Origin: Actinophytocola oryzae
GTDB lineage: Bacteria; Actinomycetota; Actinomycetes; Mycobacteriales; Pseudonocardiaceae
Length of the DNA stretch: 64,000 nucleotides
Reading direction: 5' to 3'
Assembly: GCF_004364325.1 (NCBI RefSeq)
Contig: NZ_SOCP01000025.1
Coordinates: 107,505 to 171,504 of the forward strand
Shown here: piece after piece, positions 50,668-58,909 of the stretch
Position numbering within the stretch: the first letter of the stretch is position 1
Layout of the letters: each line of letters starts with the position of its first letter
Translations under genes and position numbers: made by a program
Notes under the pieces: generated by a model
Databases searched by the model: none
Seen by the model: the letters and a program-made list of their open reading frames with translations, nothing else
What the model was told of the DNA's origin: nothing

Positions 50668-51705
50668 TCACCGAAAATGCTGCCAGCCCGTGCCGCCCTC
50701 GTAAGGGCCGCCGTCGACAGTAACGGCTGTCCCCCTGCCGACCGTGCCGATTGTGCGCCAACCCTCAGGCACCGCCTCGGGTTCCGGGAACGTGGCCACC
50801 AGCGCGTGGTCCTCGCCGCCGGTCAGCACCCAGTGCATCGGGTCGGCACCGAGCGCGGTGGCGACGTCGACGAGCCTGCGCGGCACCTCGACGAGGTCGG
50901 TCCGCACGTCGATGGCCACATTGGACGCCGAGCAGATGTGCGCGAGGTCGGCGAGCAGCCCGTCCGACACGTCCATCATCGCGGTCGCGCCCGCCGCCGC
51001 GGCCTGCGGACCAGCCGCGTACGGCGGCTCGGGCACCCGGTAGGCGCCGACGACCTGGACGGGCGAGCGGAACCCGCGCCCCAGCACGGCGAGCCCGGCG
51101 GCCGACCAGCCGAGGCGACCACACACCGCGAGCACGTCCCCCGGCATGGCGCCACCCCTGGTGACCGGCTCGCGTCCGCCCATGTCCCCCAGTGCGGTGA
51201 CCGAGATCACGATCTCCTTCGCGGTGACCACGTCCCCGCCCACGAGCCCCGCGCCGGCGCGGGTCGCCTCGTCCCACATGCCCGAGGCGAGCCCCTCGGC
51301 GACCTCGGACCTGGTCGTGCGCGGGCACGCGAGCCCGACGAGCAGGGCCGTCGGCACCGCGCCCATGGCCGCGATGTCCGCCATGTTGACCGCGATCGCC
51401 TTGCGGCCAACGTGTTCCGGCGTCGACCAGTCGAGTCTGAAGTGGACACCCTCCGTGAGCACGTCGGTGCTCGCGACCACCCGGCCGTCCGGCGCCGCGA
51501 CGAGCGCCGCGTCGTCGCCCGGCCCGAGCAACGTGGTCGCGGGCTGCCGCCGTCCGGCGGTCACCCTGCGGATCAGGCCGAACTCACCGACATCGGCGAC
51601 GGTTTCGGGTGGATCATGAGCTGGGCCTCCTCTATTGTCGGCCACGACACCTCCGATAGTCGGATCCCCAAACGATCCGGAACTGCGGTACCTTTTGCTG
51701 CTCAC
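50668..51705 (-). CDS. thiL: Thiamine-monophosphate kinase
   Basis: An enzyme of up to 345 residues that phosphorylates thiamine monophosphate to the coenzyme thiamine diphosphate. Family motifs are GPGDDAALV, STDVLTEGVHF, NMADIAAMGA and MDVSDGLLADLAH. The N-terminal ~30 residues (Ser/Gly/Asp-rich) are not part of the fold, so translation may start later, for example near VADVGEFGLI. It heads a minus-strand group with GNAT, carbonic anhydrase and ung, as in M. tuberculosis where thiL precedes ung. Confidence 0.95.
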   Translation of the reverse strand: MSSKRYRSSGSFGDPTIGGVVADNRGGPAHDPPETVADVGEFGLIRRVTAGRRQPATTLLGPGDDAALVAAPDGRVVASTDVLTEGVHFRLDWSTPEHVGRKAIAVNMADIAAMGAVPTALLVGLACPRTTRSEVAEGLASGMWDEATRAGAGLVGGDVVTAKEIVISVTALGDMGGREPVTRGGAMPGDVLAVCGRLGWSAAGLAVLGRGFRSPVQVVGAYRVPEPPYAAGPQAAAAGATAMMDVSDGLLADLAHICSASNVAIDVRTDLVEVPRRLVDVATALGADPMHWVLTGGEDHALVATFPEPEAVPEGWRTIGTVGRGTAVTVDGGPYEGGTGWQHFR

Positions 51706-51747
51706 GTTCCTACCTCTTGAGTCCTGCTAGACACGAAGGGGCACGCC

Positions 51748-51981
51748 GTGGTCCACGCATACATCCTGATTCAGACCGAGGTCGGCCAGGCGGCCACGGT
51801 CGCCGGGAAGATCGCTCAGATCGAGGGCGTGACCACCGCGGAGGATGTCACGGGCCCCTACGACGTGATCGTCCGAGCCGAGGCCGAGAACGTCGACCTG
51901 CTCGGACAGCTCGTCGTGGCACGGATCCAGAACGTGGACGGGATCACTCGAACCCTCACCTGCCCGGTGGTCCATCTCTGA
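51748..51981 (+). CDS. Stand-alone Lrp/AsnC RAM-domain protein
   Basis: A 77-residue protein consisting of one Lrp-type RAM ligand-binding domain without a DNA-binding part (VHAYILIQTEVGQAATVAGKI, ITRTLTCPVVHL). Stand-alone RAM proteins form dimers or decamers and may modulate full-length Lrp proteins or bind amino acids. The GTG at 51748 is close to the divergent thiL. The gap to the DUF3515 gene is 19 bp, suggesting an operon. Confidence 0.88.
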   Translation: MVHAYILIQTEVGQAATVAGKIAQIEGVTTAEDVTGPYDVIVRAEAENVDLLGQLVVARIQNVDGITRTLTCPVVHL

Positions 51982-52000
51982 GCCGTGGTCTAGTGGGGGC

Positions 52001-52558
52001 GTGTCCGAACAGCCCCTGTCCCGCGTGACCCTGTTCGTGGCCGCGGGCCTCGCCGCCGTGCTCGTCGTCGGCGTGATCGTCGCGAGCAGGCTCGTCGGCG
52101 GCTCGTCCGAGTCTCCTGCCGAGGCAGGCCCGACCACGCAGCCACCCCGGCCGACGGGTCCGCTCGCGTTGGTCGCGGTCGACGCACCCGACGCCGCTGC
52201 GCCCGCGTGCGGTGCCCTGGTGAACGCGCTGCCCACCGAACTGCCCAGCAAGGGCAAGGAGCTGACCCGGCTGGCCATCGCGGACCCCGCACCACCCGCG
52301 TCCGCGGCGTGGGCGGGCGACCGGGGTGAGCCGGTGGTGCTGCGGTGTGGGCTCGGCAAGCCGCCGGAGCTGGTGCCGACGGCCCAGCTGCGGCTGGTGT
52401 CGAAGGTCAACTGGCTGCCGATCGAGGGTGCGGGCGCGACGACCTGGTACACGGTCGACCGCCCGGTCTACATAGCACTGACCATCCCCGACGACGCGGG
52501 CACCGGCGTGGTCCAGGAGATGTCGGAGACGATCGCGAAGTCCGTCCCGGCCGCGTGA
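52001..52558 (+). CDS. DUF3515 exported protein
   Basis: A 185-residue protein of the DUF3515 family, conserved in actinobacteria next to ddl. One N-terminal membrane helix (about residues 8-30) anchors it. The external domain has a pair of Cys (ACGALVNAL and VLRCGLGKPPEL) and the hallmark WYTVDRPVYIALTIP strand. M. tuberculosis Rv2980 is the positional counterpart, between thiL and ddlA. Function unknown. It converges with ddl. Confidence 0.88.
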   Translation: MSEQPLSRVTLFVAAGLAAVLVVGVIVASRLVGGSSESPAEAGPTTQPPRPTGPLALVAVDAPDAAAPACGALVNALPTELPSKGKELTRLAIADPAPPASAAWAGDRGEPVVLRCGLGKPPELVPTAQLRLVSKVNWLPIEGAGATTWYTVDRPVYIALTIPDDAGTGVVQEMSETIAKSVPAA

Positions 52559-52564
52559 CCCTGC

Positions 52565-53662
52565 TCAGCGCAGGCCCGTTCCCCTGGCGAGCGCCGTGTC
52601 GACGAGGGTCGACAGGAGGGTCGGGTAGTCGATGCCCGTGACCGACCACATCTTGGGGTAGGCCGAGGTCGGGGTGAAGCCCGGCATGGTGTTCAGCTCG
52701 TTGATGATCAGTGAGCCGTCCGCGCAGACGAAGAAGTCGACCCTGGCGAGGCCCTGGCAGTCGACGGCCCGGAACGCCTCGATGGCCGTCGCGCGGAGGC
52801 GTTCGGTGACCTGGTCGTCCAGCTTGGCCGGGATGTCCAGCTCCGCGGCGTCGCCGACGTACTTGGTGGCGAAGTCGTAGAACTCCAGCGAGTCGTCCAC
52901 GATGCGGATCTCCGCGGGCAGTGAGGCCTCCAGGTGGCCGTCCGGGAACTCCAGCACCCCGCACTCGACCTCCCGGCCCGCGATCATCGACTCGACCAGG
53001 ACCTTGGGGTCGATCTCGCGTGCGGTGGCGATCGCCGCGTCCAGCCCGGACCAGTCCGAGACCTTCGTGATGCCGGTCGACGAGCCCGCCCTGGCCGGCT
53101 TCACGAACACCGGCAGGCCGAGGCGCTCCCGCTGGGACTCACTGAGCGTCACGTCGCCGCGGTGCAGGACCTCGTACGGGCCGACCGGGAGCCCCTCCGC
53201 ACGCAGCAGCTTCTTGGTGAACTCCTTGTCCATCACCACCGCGCTCGCCAGCACGCCGGCCCCCGCGTAGGGCAGGCCCACCATCTCCAGCAGGCCCTGG
53301 ATGGTGCCGTCCTCGCCGAAGGCACCGTGCAGCACCGGGAACACCACGTCCACGGCCGAGAGGACCTCGCCCTCCCTGCCGCGTTCCAGGACGACCAGGT
53401 TCGCCGAAGTCGGGTCGGCCGGGAGGGTCAGCGCGGTGCCGGACGTGATCGTCGGCAGGGTCGTGCCCTCGATCGCCAGTGTGGCGGGGTCCGCGGGCCC
53501 CAGGACCCACGCACCCGAGGGCGTGATGCCCACGGGCAGGATCTCGAAGCGGTTCGGGTCGAGGTTGGCGAGCACGCTCGCCGCGGACACACAGGACACG
53601 GCGTGCTCCGTGCTCTGTCCGCCGAACACCACTGCCACGCGGATGCGCTCTTGGCTGGCCAT
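52565..53662 (-). CDS. ddl: D-alanine--D-alanine ligase
   Basis: A 365-residue ATP-grasp ligase making the D-Ala-D-Ala dipeptide of peptidoglycan. It starts RIRVAVVFGGQSTEHAVS. ATP-grasp segments include FVKPARAGSSTGITK and ECGVLE, and the C-terminal catalytic loop is RVDFFVCADGSLIINELNTMPGFT. Nothing suggests D-lactate specificity. It converges with the DUF3515 gene (6-bp gap) and follows the MocR gene on the same strand by 11 bp. Confidence 0.97.
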   Translation of the reverse strand: MASQERIRVAVVFGGQSTEHAVSCVSAASVLANLDPNRFEILPVGITPSGAWVLGPADPATLAIEGTTLPTITSGTALTLPADPTSANLVVLERGREGEVLSAVDVVFPVLHGAFGEDGTIQGLLEMVGLPYAGAGVLASAVVMDKEFTKKLLRAEGLPVGPYEVLHRGDVTLSESQRERLGLPVFVKPARAGSSTGITKVSDWSGLDAAIATAREIDPKVLVESMIAGREVECGVLEFPDGHLEASLPAEIRIVDDSLEFYDFATKYVGDAAELDIPAKLDDQVTERLRATAIEAFRAVDCQGLARVDFFVCADGSLIINELNTMPGFTPTSAYPKMWSVTGIDYPTLLSTLVDTALARGTGLR

Positions 53663-53673
53663 GGCGCCCGACC

Positions 53674-55053
53674 CTACCCGGCCCCGTCCCCCACCAGCTC
53701 AACGAGCACGGGCAGCGCGCGCTTCAGCTGCTCCCGCGAACACGCGGCGTAGCCGAGGGCGATGCCGAACCACCTCGCCCGCCCGATGTGGTGACGGGCC
53801 AGGCCGTCCAGCAACAGTCCGCGATCGGCCGCGGCGCGGATCAACGCCCGCTCCGCCTCCGCCGACGCCACCGGAACGACCACGTGGGCGCCCGCGTCGT
53901 CGCCGAGCACCCGGACCTCCCCGCGCACCAACGTGTCCACCACGAGCGTGCGGCGTTCGGACAGCTCGCGACGGAGCCTGCGCAGGTGCCGACCCAGGTC
54001 GCCGTTGCGGGCCAGCTCCACCACGACCAGCTGGCCAGCCGGGGCGGGGCCGCTGCCGGTCGCGTCGCGGTGGGCCAGGACGGCGGCCACGACCGGTGGT
54101 GGCGCCACGATCCAGCCGACACCCAGTGTGGGCGTGAGGATCTTGCTCGTCGTGCCGAGGTGCACGACCACGTCCGGGGCGAGGGCCGCCAGCAGCGGCA
54201 GCGGGGCCACGTCGTAACGCAGCTCGCCGTCGTAGTCGTCCTCGATCACCAGCCAGCCCTGCTCGCGGGCGCGTTCCACGAGCGCCACCCGCCTGCCCGC
54301 GGACATGCGGCCACCGAGCGGGTACTGGTGCGCGGGCGAACAGTAGACGGCGCGGACCGTGGCCGGGATCGCGTCCACCAGCAGACCGTCGGCGTCGACC
54401 GTCGCCGGGACCACCCGCAGTCCCGCGGCCCGCAGCGCACCGACCGCACGCTGGTAACCCGGTTCCTCCACCGCCACCATGTCGCCGGGACGCAACACCG
54501 CCCGGCCCAGCTCGGCCGCCGCGGTGCTGGTTCCCGCCGTGGCCAGCACGACGTCGGTGTCGCCGACCCGCAGTCCCCGGTGTCGCAGCAGGTGCTCGGC
54601 CACCGCCGCCCGGTACTCGGGCAGGCCGGACCGGTTCGGCCGCACCATCGGCGCCACGTGCGACGCCGCGCGCCACGCCCGCCGCCACGCCGACTGCTCG
54701 ATGCCGCCCGCCCACGGCGAGCCGGGCGTCAGGTCGACGACACTGTCCTGTGTGGTGTCACGGCGGACCGGAGCGGCGGTCGCGGGGAGCGATCCGGGCG
54801 GCGCGGTCGTGATGTAGGTGCCGGAGCCGTGCCTGCCCGCGATCCAGCCCTCGGCGTGCAGCTGCTCGTAGGCCGCGGCGGTCACCGTCCGGCTCACGCC
54901 GAGCTCGCCGGCAAGTGCGCGGGTCGAGGGCAGGCGGTCGCCGCTGCGCAGCCTGCCGTCGCCCGCCGCCGCGCGGAGCTGCTCGGCCAGCTGCACGGCC
55001 AGGGGCGTCGCCGACGAACGGTCCAGTGTCACCGGCAGGGCGGAGGTCTCCAC
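53674..55053 (-). CDS. MocR-type GntR/aminotransferase regulator
   Basis: A 459-residue MocR protein. An N-terminal GntR winged helix (about 10-75, LPSTRALAGELGVSRTVTAAAYEQL) is fused to a fold-type I aminotransferase domain that binds PLP (YDGEL, GTTSKILTPTLGVGW with the PLP Lys, RWFGIALGYA). MocR regulators such as PdxR control vitamin B6 genes. Translation from GTG at 55053 places it divergent to a pyridoxamine-phosphate-oxidase-like gene, consistent with B6 regulation. The longer frame upstream belongs to antisense of the neighbour. Confidence 0.92.
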   Translation of the reverse strand: METSALPVTLDRSSATPLAVQLAEQLRAAAGDGRLRSGDRLPSTRALAGELGVSRTVTAAAYEQLHAEGWIAGRHGSGTYITTAPPGSLPATAAPVRRDTTQDSVVDLTPGSPWAGGIEQSAWRRAWRAASHVAPMVRPNRSGLPEYRAAVAEHLLRHRGLRVGDTDVVLATAGTSTAAAELGRAVLRPGDMVAVEEPGYQRAVGALRAAGLRVVPATVDADGLLVDAIPATVRAVYCSPAHQYPLGGRMSAGRRVALVERAREQGWLVIEDDYDGELRYDVAPLPLLAALAPDVVVHLGTTSKILTPTLGVGWIVAPPPVVAAVLAHRDATGSGPAPAGQLVVVELARNGDLGRHLRRLRRELSERRTLVVDTLVRGEVRVLGDDAGAHVVVPVASAEAERALIRAAADRGLLLDGLARHHIGRARWFGIALGYAACSREQLKRALPVLVELVGDGAG

Positions 55054-55122
55054 AAGTGGCCTTCCAGAATCACCAGGTCTTGGACCTTCAATAGTGCCAC
55101 TTTTCACGCCACAGTGGAGGTC

Positions 55123-55797
55123 GTGACTCTCTCGCCGACATCGCGCAGCACCATCCGCCGGGGCAAGGACCGGGCCGTGACCGAGCGGACGGCCCTCCAC
55201 GACGTGCTCGACGCCGGGATCGTCTGCCACCTCGCGTACGTCGCGGAGGACGGCACGCCGCGGATCGTCCCGACCGGCTACGGCCACGAGGGCGACACCC
55301 TGTACGTGCACGGCTCGACCGGCGCCGCCAGCCTGCGCGGCGGCGCGGGCGCCGAGGTGTGCGTGAACGTCACCCTGCTCGACGGCGTGATCTACAGCCG
55401 TGCCGTGTTCCACCACTCGGTGAACTACCGGTCGGCCACGATCCACGGCACGGCCACCCCGGTCACCGACCCGGACGCCAAACTGCACGCCCTCCACGTC
55501 ATCACCGAGCACATCGCCCCTGGCTCGTGGGACCACGCGCGCGGCCCGAGCCCGCAGGAGTTCGCGAAGACCGCGGTGCTCGCGCTCGACCTCACCGAGG
55601 CCGCCGTGAAGATCCGCACGGGCGGCCCAGGAGAGGAGCCGGAGGACCTGACACCGGACCGCGTCGGCGCGAGCTGGGCGGGGGTGCTGCCGCTCGTCCG
55701 CGCCTGGGGCACACCGCAACCGTGCCGGCACCTGCCCGAGGATGTCGGGGTGCCGGACTACGTCAGCCTGCGAGGCCCACAGCACGGTCCTCAATAG
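55123..55797 (+). CDS. Pyridoxamine 5'-phosphate oxidase-like flavin-fold protein
   Basis: A roughly 224-residue split-barrel protein of the PNPOx/flavin reductase-like group. It has RTALHDVLDAGIVCHLAYV, TLYVHGSTGAASLR and SVNYRSATIHGTA. Such proteins bind FMN, F420 or heme. The start is uncertain: GTG at 55123 or 55114, both with weak ribosome binding sites, and a leaderless transcript is possible. It is divergent from MocR, which probably regulates it, and overlaps the convergent cysteine-dioxygenase-like gene by 35 bp. Confidence 0.82.
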   Translation: MTLSPTSRSTIRRGKDRAVTERTALHDVLDAGIVCHLAYVAEDGTPRIVPTGYGHEGDTLYVHGSTGAASLRGGAGAEVCVNVTLLDGVIYSRAVFHHSVNYRSATIHGTATPVTDPDAKLHALHVITEHIAPGSWDHARGPSPQEFAKTAVLALDLTEAAVKIRTGGPGEEPEDLTPDRVGASWAGVLPLVRAWGTPQPCRHLPEDVGVPDYVSLRGPQHGPQ

Positions 55798-56212
55798 TCC
55801 GCATGGTGCGTGCGGCCCTGTAGACGTGCAGGCTCACCGCCGGGTCCGGACCGAGGTTGCGGACCTGGTGGACGTAGCCGGGGCCGAACACGCGGGACTG
55901 CCCGGCTGACAGCGACAGCGTCGTGCCGCGGTGCAGGACGTGCTCCGTGAGCGTGCCGGACACGATCGTGAACGCGCCGGTGGCGTCGCCGTGGTCGTGC
56001 CGGTCGGTCTCCTGGCCGGGAAGCCAGCTCATGAGCCAGACCTCCTGGTGCTCGTCCGACGAGACGAGCGCGGCGAACCGCACGTCCGGGTCGTAGCGGA
56101 GCAGGTGTGCCCAGCGCGGCCGGTCGGCGGCGACGGCGCGGGCGATCAGGGCGGGGTGCACCGTCGCTGGGACGGACGAGTGCGCGATGGTGTTGGCCGG
56201 TACGGCGAACAT
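55763..56212 (-). CDS. Cysteine dioxygenase-like cupin protein
   Basis: A 149-residue cupin of the cysteine-dioxygenase type. The iron-binding HxH motif is in DRHDHGDATGAF, with a further His in GPGYVHQVRNLG. Family members oxidise L-cysteine to cysteine sulfinate, or other thiols. The Tyr-Cys crosslink cannot be judged here. The gene overlaps the PNPOx-like gene's 3' end by 35 bp and is followed 5' by a gap of about 240 bp holding the sigK promoter region. Confidence 0.8.
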   Translation of the reverse strand: MFAVPANTIAHSSVPATVHPALIARAVAADRPRWAHLLRYDPDVRFAALVSSDEHQEVWLMSWLPGQETDRHDHGDATGAFTIVSGTLTEHVLHRGTTLSLSAGQSRVFGPGYVHQVRNLGPDPAVSLHVYRAARTMRTIEDRAVGLAG

Positions 56213-56455
56213 GGGTGTGCTGTCTTTCTCGGGAGCTCGGGTGGAAGGGTTTGGGGAACCTCACCGAGCCGGACAGAGCGCGCTGGCGACACGAAGGAGC
56301 CACGAGTAGCTCCGACGGCGGTTCAGCACGGTGACAAGCACGGGCTCAGGTAACCACTCACCGCAGGGGTCCGGCAAACGCGCCCAGTCCGTGGGATCGT
56401 GTACCCCGCGGATTCGCAGGCAATCCGGAGTGGCGGCGGCTCCGAACCACCGTGC

Positions 56456-57061
56456 ATGGGAGATGTGGTCATGGGCGATCGTGCGCGACGACTTCGGTCG
56501 GCACGTACCGAACCGGCGAACGACGCCGGCGCCGAGCTGTTGCAACGCGTGGCGCGCGGCGACGAGCCCGCGTTCGCGCAGTTGTACGACCTGCTCGTCG
56601 GCCCCGTCTTCGGGCTCGTTCGGCGGATCGTGCGTGATCCCGCGCAGTCGGAGGAAGTCGTGCAGGAGGTGATGGTCGAGCTCTGGCGGTCGGCGGCGAA
56701 GTACTCGCCGGAACGCGGGAGCGCGACGACCTGGGCCATGACGCTCGCGCATCGCAGGGCGGTCGACCGCGTGCGGTCCGCCCAGGCCGCGGCCGACCGG
56801 GACGACATCGTCGGCCGCCGCGACGCGGGCAGGCCGTTCGACGAGGTGTCCGAACAGGTCACCGCGCGGCTCGAACAGGAGCAGGTCCGGCGGTGCCTCA
56901 ACACCCTCACCGAGCTGCAGCGGGAGTCGGTACTCCTCGCCTACTACGGCGGTCGGACGTACCGTGAGGTGGGAGAGCTGCTCGACACCCCGCTGGGCAC
57001 CATCAAGACCCGGCTGCGGGACGGGCTGATCCGGCTGCGCGACTGTCTGGGGGTGGCCTGA
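56456..57061 (+). CDS. sigK: ECF sigma factor, SigK-like
   Basis: A 201-residue ECF sigma of the SigK group. Region 2 has SEEVVQEVMVELWR and TTWAMTLAHRRAVDRVRS, a hallmark of SigK. Region 4 has LNTLTELQRESVLLAYYGG and the helix GTIKTRLRDGLIRLRDCL. The ATG at 56456 or 56471 may start it. It overlaps rskA by one base (TGATG). In mycobacteria SigK is held by RskA and responds to redox conditions, controlling secreted protein genes. Confidence 0.92.
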   Translation: MGDVVMGDRARRLRSARTEPANDAGAELLQRVARGDEPAFAQLYDLLVGPVFGLVRRIVRDPAQSEEVVQEVMVELWRSAAKYSPERGSATTWAMTLAHRRAVDRVRSAQAAADRDDIVGRRDAGRPFDEVSEQVTARLEQEQVRRCLNTLTELQRESVLLAYYGGRTYREVGELLDTPLGTIKTRLRDGLIRLRDCLGVA

Positions 57062-57789
57062 TGACGAGTCCCGACATCCACGCCCTGACCGGCGCGTACG
57101 CCCTCGACGCGGTGTCCGGCGTGGAACGCACGGACTTCGAGCGGCACCTCGCCGAGTGCGACTCGTGCTTCCAGGAGGTCCAGGAGCTGCAGGAGACCGC
57201 AGCGAGGCTCGCGCTCGCCGCGGCCGAGCCGCCGCCCGCCGAGCTGAAGACCCGGGTGCTCAACGAGATCAGGTCCGTACGCCAGCTGCCGCCGGACACG
57301 ACGGTGGTGCCCCTGCGCCGCCGCTCGCTCGGACAGCGCCTGACGACCGTGGCCGCGGCCGTGTTCTTCGTCGTCGCCGCGGGCCTGGGCGTCGTCGTGG
57401 TGCAGAAGGACAACCAGCTGGACGACGTGCAGGCCCAGGCCGCGCAGATGCAGGAGATCCTCGGCGCGCGGGACGCCTCACTGGTCACCCTCGACGGGAA
57501 GGACGGCGGGGGAACCATGAAGGTCGCGGTGTCCCGGTCGCAGGACAGGATGCTGTTGGTCGGCACCGGCCTGGCGAGCCCGCCGGACGGGAAGACCTAC
57601 CAGCTGTGGGGCATCGCCGACGACACCCCGGTCTCGCTGGGCCTGCTGACGCCGGACGACGGCCAGGTGGTGCTGGCGCTGAGCGGCCTGAACGACGCCC
57701 AGAAGGTCGCGATCTCGGTCGAACCCGAAAAAGGCTCGAAGACCCCCACGACCAACGCCATCGTCATGACCGGCGACTTACCGGCCTGA
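57061..57789 (+). CDS. rskA: Anti-sigma-K factor RskA
   Basis: A 242-residue anti-sigma factor. The cytoplasmic ZAS domain (1-90) has HLAECDSC in the zinc-finger position. One membrane helix lies at about residues 100-120, and the periplasmic domain (about 130-242) contains GKTYQLWGIADDTP and VAISVEPEKGS, the RskA-type sensor. It is co-translated with the sigma gene. Regulated proteolysis of RskA (Rip1-type) releases SigK in mycobacteria. That mechanism is inferred here. Confidence 0.92.
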   Translation: MTSPDIHALTGAYALDAVSGVERTDFERHLAECDSCFQEVQELQETAARLALAAAEPPPAELKTRVLNEIRSVRQLPPDTTVVPLRRRSLGQRLTTVAAAVFFVVAAGLGVVVVQKDNQLDDVQAQAAQMQEILGARDASLVTLDGKDGGGTMKVAVSRSQDRMLLVGTGLASPPDGKTYQLWGIADDTPVSLGLLTPDDGQVVLALSGLNDAQKVAISVEPEKGSKTPTTNAIVMTGDLPA

Positions 57790-57819
57790 CCCCCTGCCCC
57801 CGTCCCCCCGACCCCCTGT

Positions 57820-57868
57820 AATGAAGGACTCCTTCGTAACGCCAGGCGCACCGAAGGAGTCCTTCATT
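57820..57868. repeat. Paired palindrome element forming a large hairpin
   Basis: GAAGGACTCCTTC (57823-57835) and GAAGGAGTCCTTC (57853-57865) are 30 bp apart. Together the flanked units form a 17-bp stem (57820-57836 with 57852-57868) and a 15-base loop. The first copy is followed by GTAACGCC and the second preceded by GCACC, just as in the array at 10.9-11.1 kb. It lies between the convergent rskA and gpsA genes, so it could terminate both. Confidence 0.88.
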
Positions 57869-57901
57869 GCATCGGGGCTCAGCGGCTCCGGGCGTCGGGG
57901 C

Positions 57902-58909
57902 TCAGCGCTCCGGCTTGGTCTTGCGGCCGATCAGCTCGCCCGCCATCTCGCGGGGGTCGAAGCCGTCGTGGCACACGCGGTGCACGACCTCCGTGATGGG
58001 CATCTCGACGCCGTGGCGCATGGCCAGCGCACGGATGGAGGAGCACGACTTCACCCCCTCGGCGACCTGGCCCTGCGCCGCGGCCTGTGCCTGCGCCACG
58101 GACTCGCCCCGACCGAGCCGCGCGCCGAAGGACCGGTTGCGTGACAGCGGCGACGAGCACGTCGCCACGAGGTCCCCGAGCCCGGCGAGCCCCGAGAACG
58201 TCATCGGGTCCGCGCCGAGCACCTCCCCCAGCCTGGCCGTCTCGGCGAGCCCTCGGGTGATCAGCGTCGCGAGGGTGTTGTCGCCGAAGCCGAGCCCGGC
58301 GGCCATCCCGCAGGACAGGGCGATCACGTTCTTGCACGCGCCCGCCAGCTCGCAGCCGATGACGTCGGTGTTGGTGTAGGGCCGGAAGTAGCCGGTGGTG
58401 CACGCCTGCTGCACGGTCACCGCACGGTCGTGGTCCACACACGCGACCACCGCCGCCGTCGGCTGCTCCGCCGCGATCTCCTTGGCCAGGTTGGGCCCGG
58501 TCACCACCGCGACCTGCTGTTCGGCCACCCCCATCACCTCGACGACGACCTCGCTCATCCGCTTGAGCGTGCCGAGCTCGACACCCTTCGCGAGGCTGAT
58601 CAGCGTCGCCGACGGGTCGATGAGCCCGCGCCACGCGGTCAGGTTGTGCCGCAGGCTCTGGCTCGGCACGGCCAGCACCACGTCGGTGGCGCCGTCGAGC
58701 GCTCGCCGGGGGTCCGATGTGGACACGAGGCGTTCCGGCAGCGTGACGCCCGGCAGGTAGTCCGGGTTCTCCCGGCGCTCCTCGATCGCCTCGCTCACCT
58801 CGCGCCGCCGCGCCCACAGCACCACGTCCGTGCCCGCGTCGGCGAGCACCTTCGCGAAGGTCGTGCCCCACGAGCCCGCGCCGAACACGGCGACGCGCAT
58901 CTCACCCAT
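57902..58909 (-). CDS. gpsA: NAD(P)-dependent glycerol-3-phosphate dehydrogenase
   Basis: A 335-residue enzyme that reduces dihydroxyacetone phosphate to sn-glycerol-3-phosphate, the backbone of membrane phospholipids. The N-terminal dinucleotide motif is VFGAGSWGTTFAKV. The catalytic Lys/Asp region of the helical domain is CKNVIALSCGMAAGLGFGDN. The gene overlaps the preceding acyltransferase gene by 8 bp, so the two enzymes at the start of phosphatidic acid synthesis are coupled. Confidence 0.97.
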   Translation of the reverse strand: MGEMRVAVFGAGSWGTTFAKVLADAGTDVVLWARRREVSEAIEERRENPDYLPGVTLPERLVSTSDPRRALDGATDVVLAVPSQSLRHNLTAWRGLIDPSATLISLAKGVELGTLKRMSEVVVEVMGVAEQQVAVVTGPNLAKEIAAEQPTAAVVACVDHDRAVTVQQACTTGYFRPYTNTDVIGCELAGACKNVIALSCGMAAGLGFGDNTLATLITRGLAETARLGEVLGADPMTFSGLAGLGDLVATCSSPLSRNRSFGARLGRGESVAQAQAAAQGQVAEGVKSCSSIRALAMRHGVEMPITEVVHRVCHDGFDPREMAGELIGRKTKPER

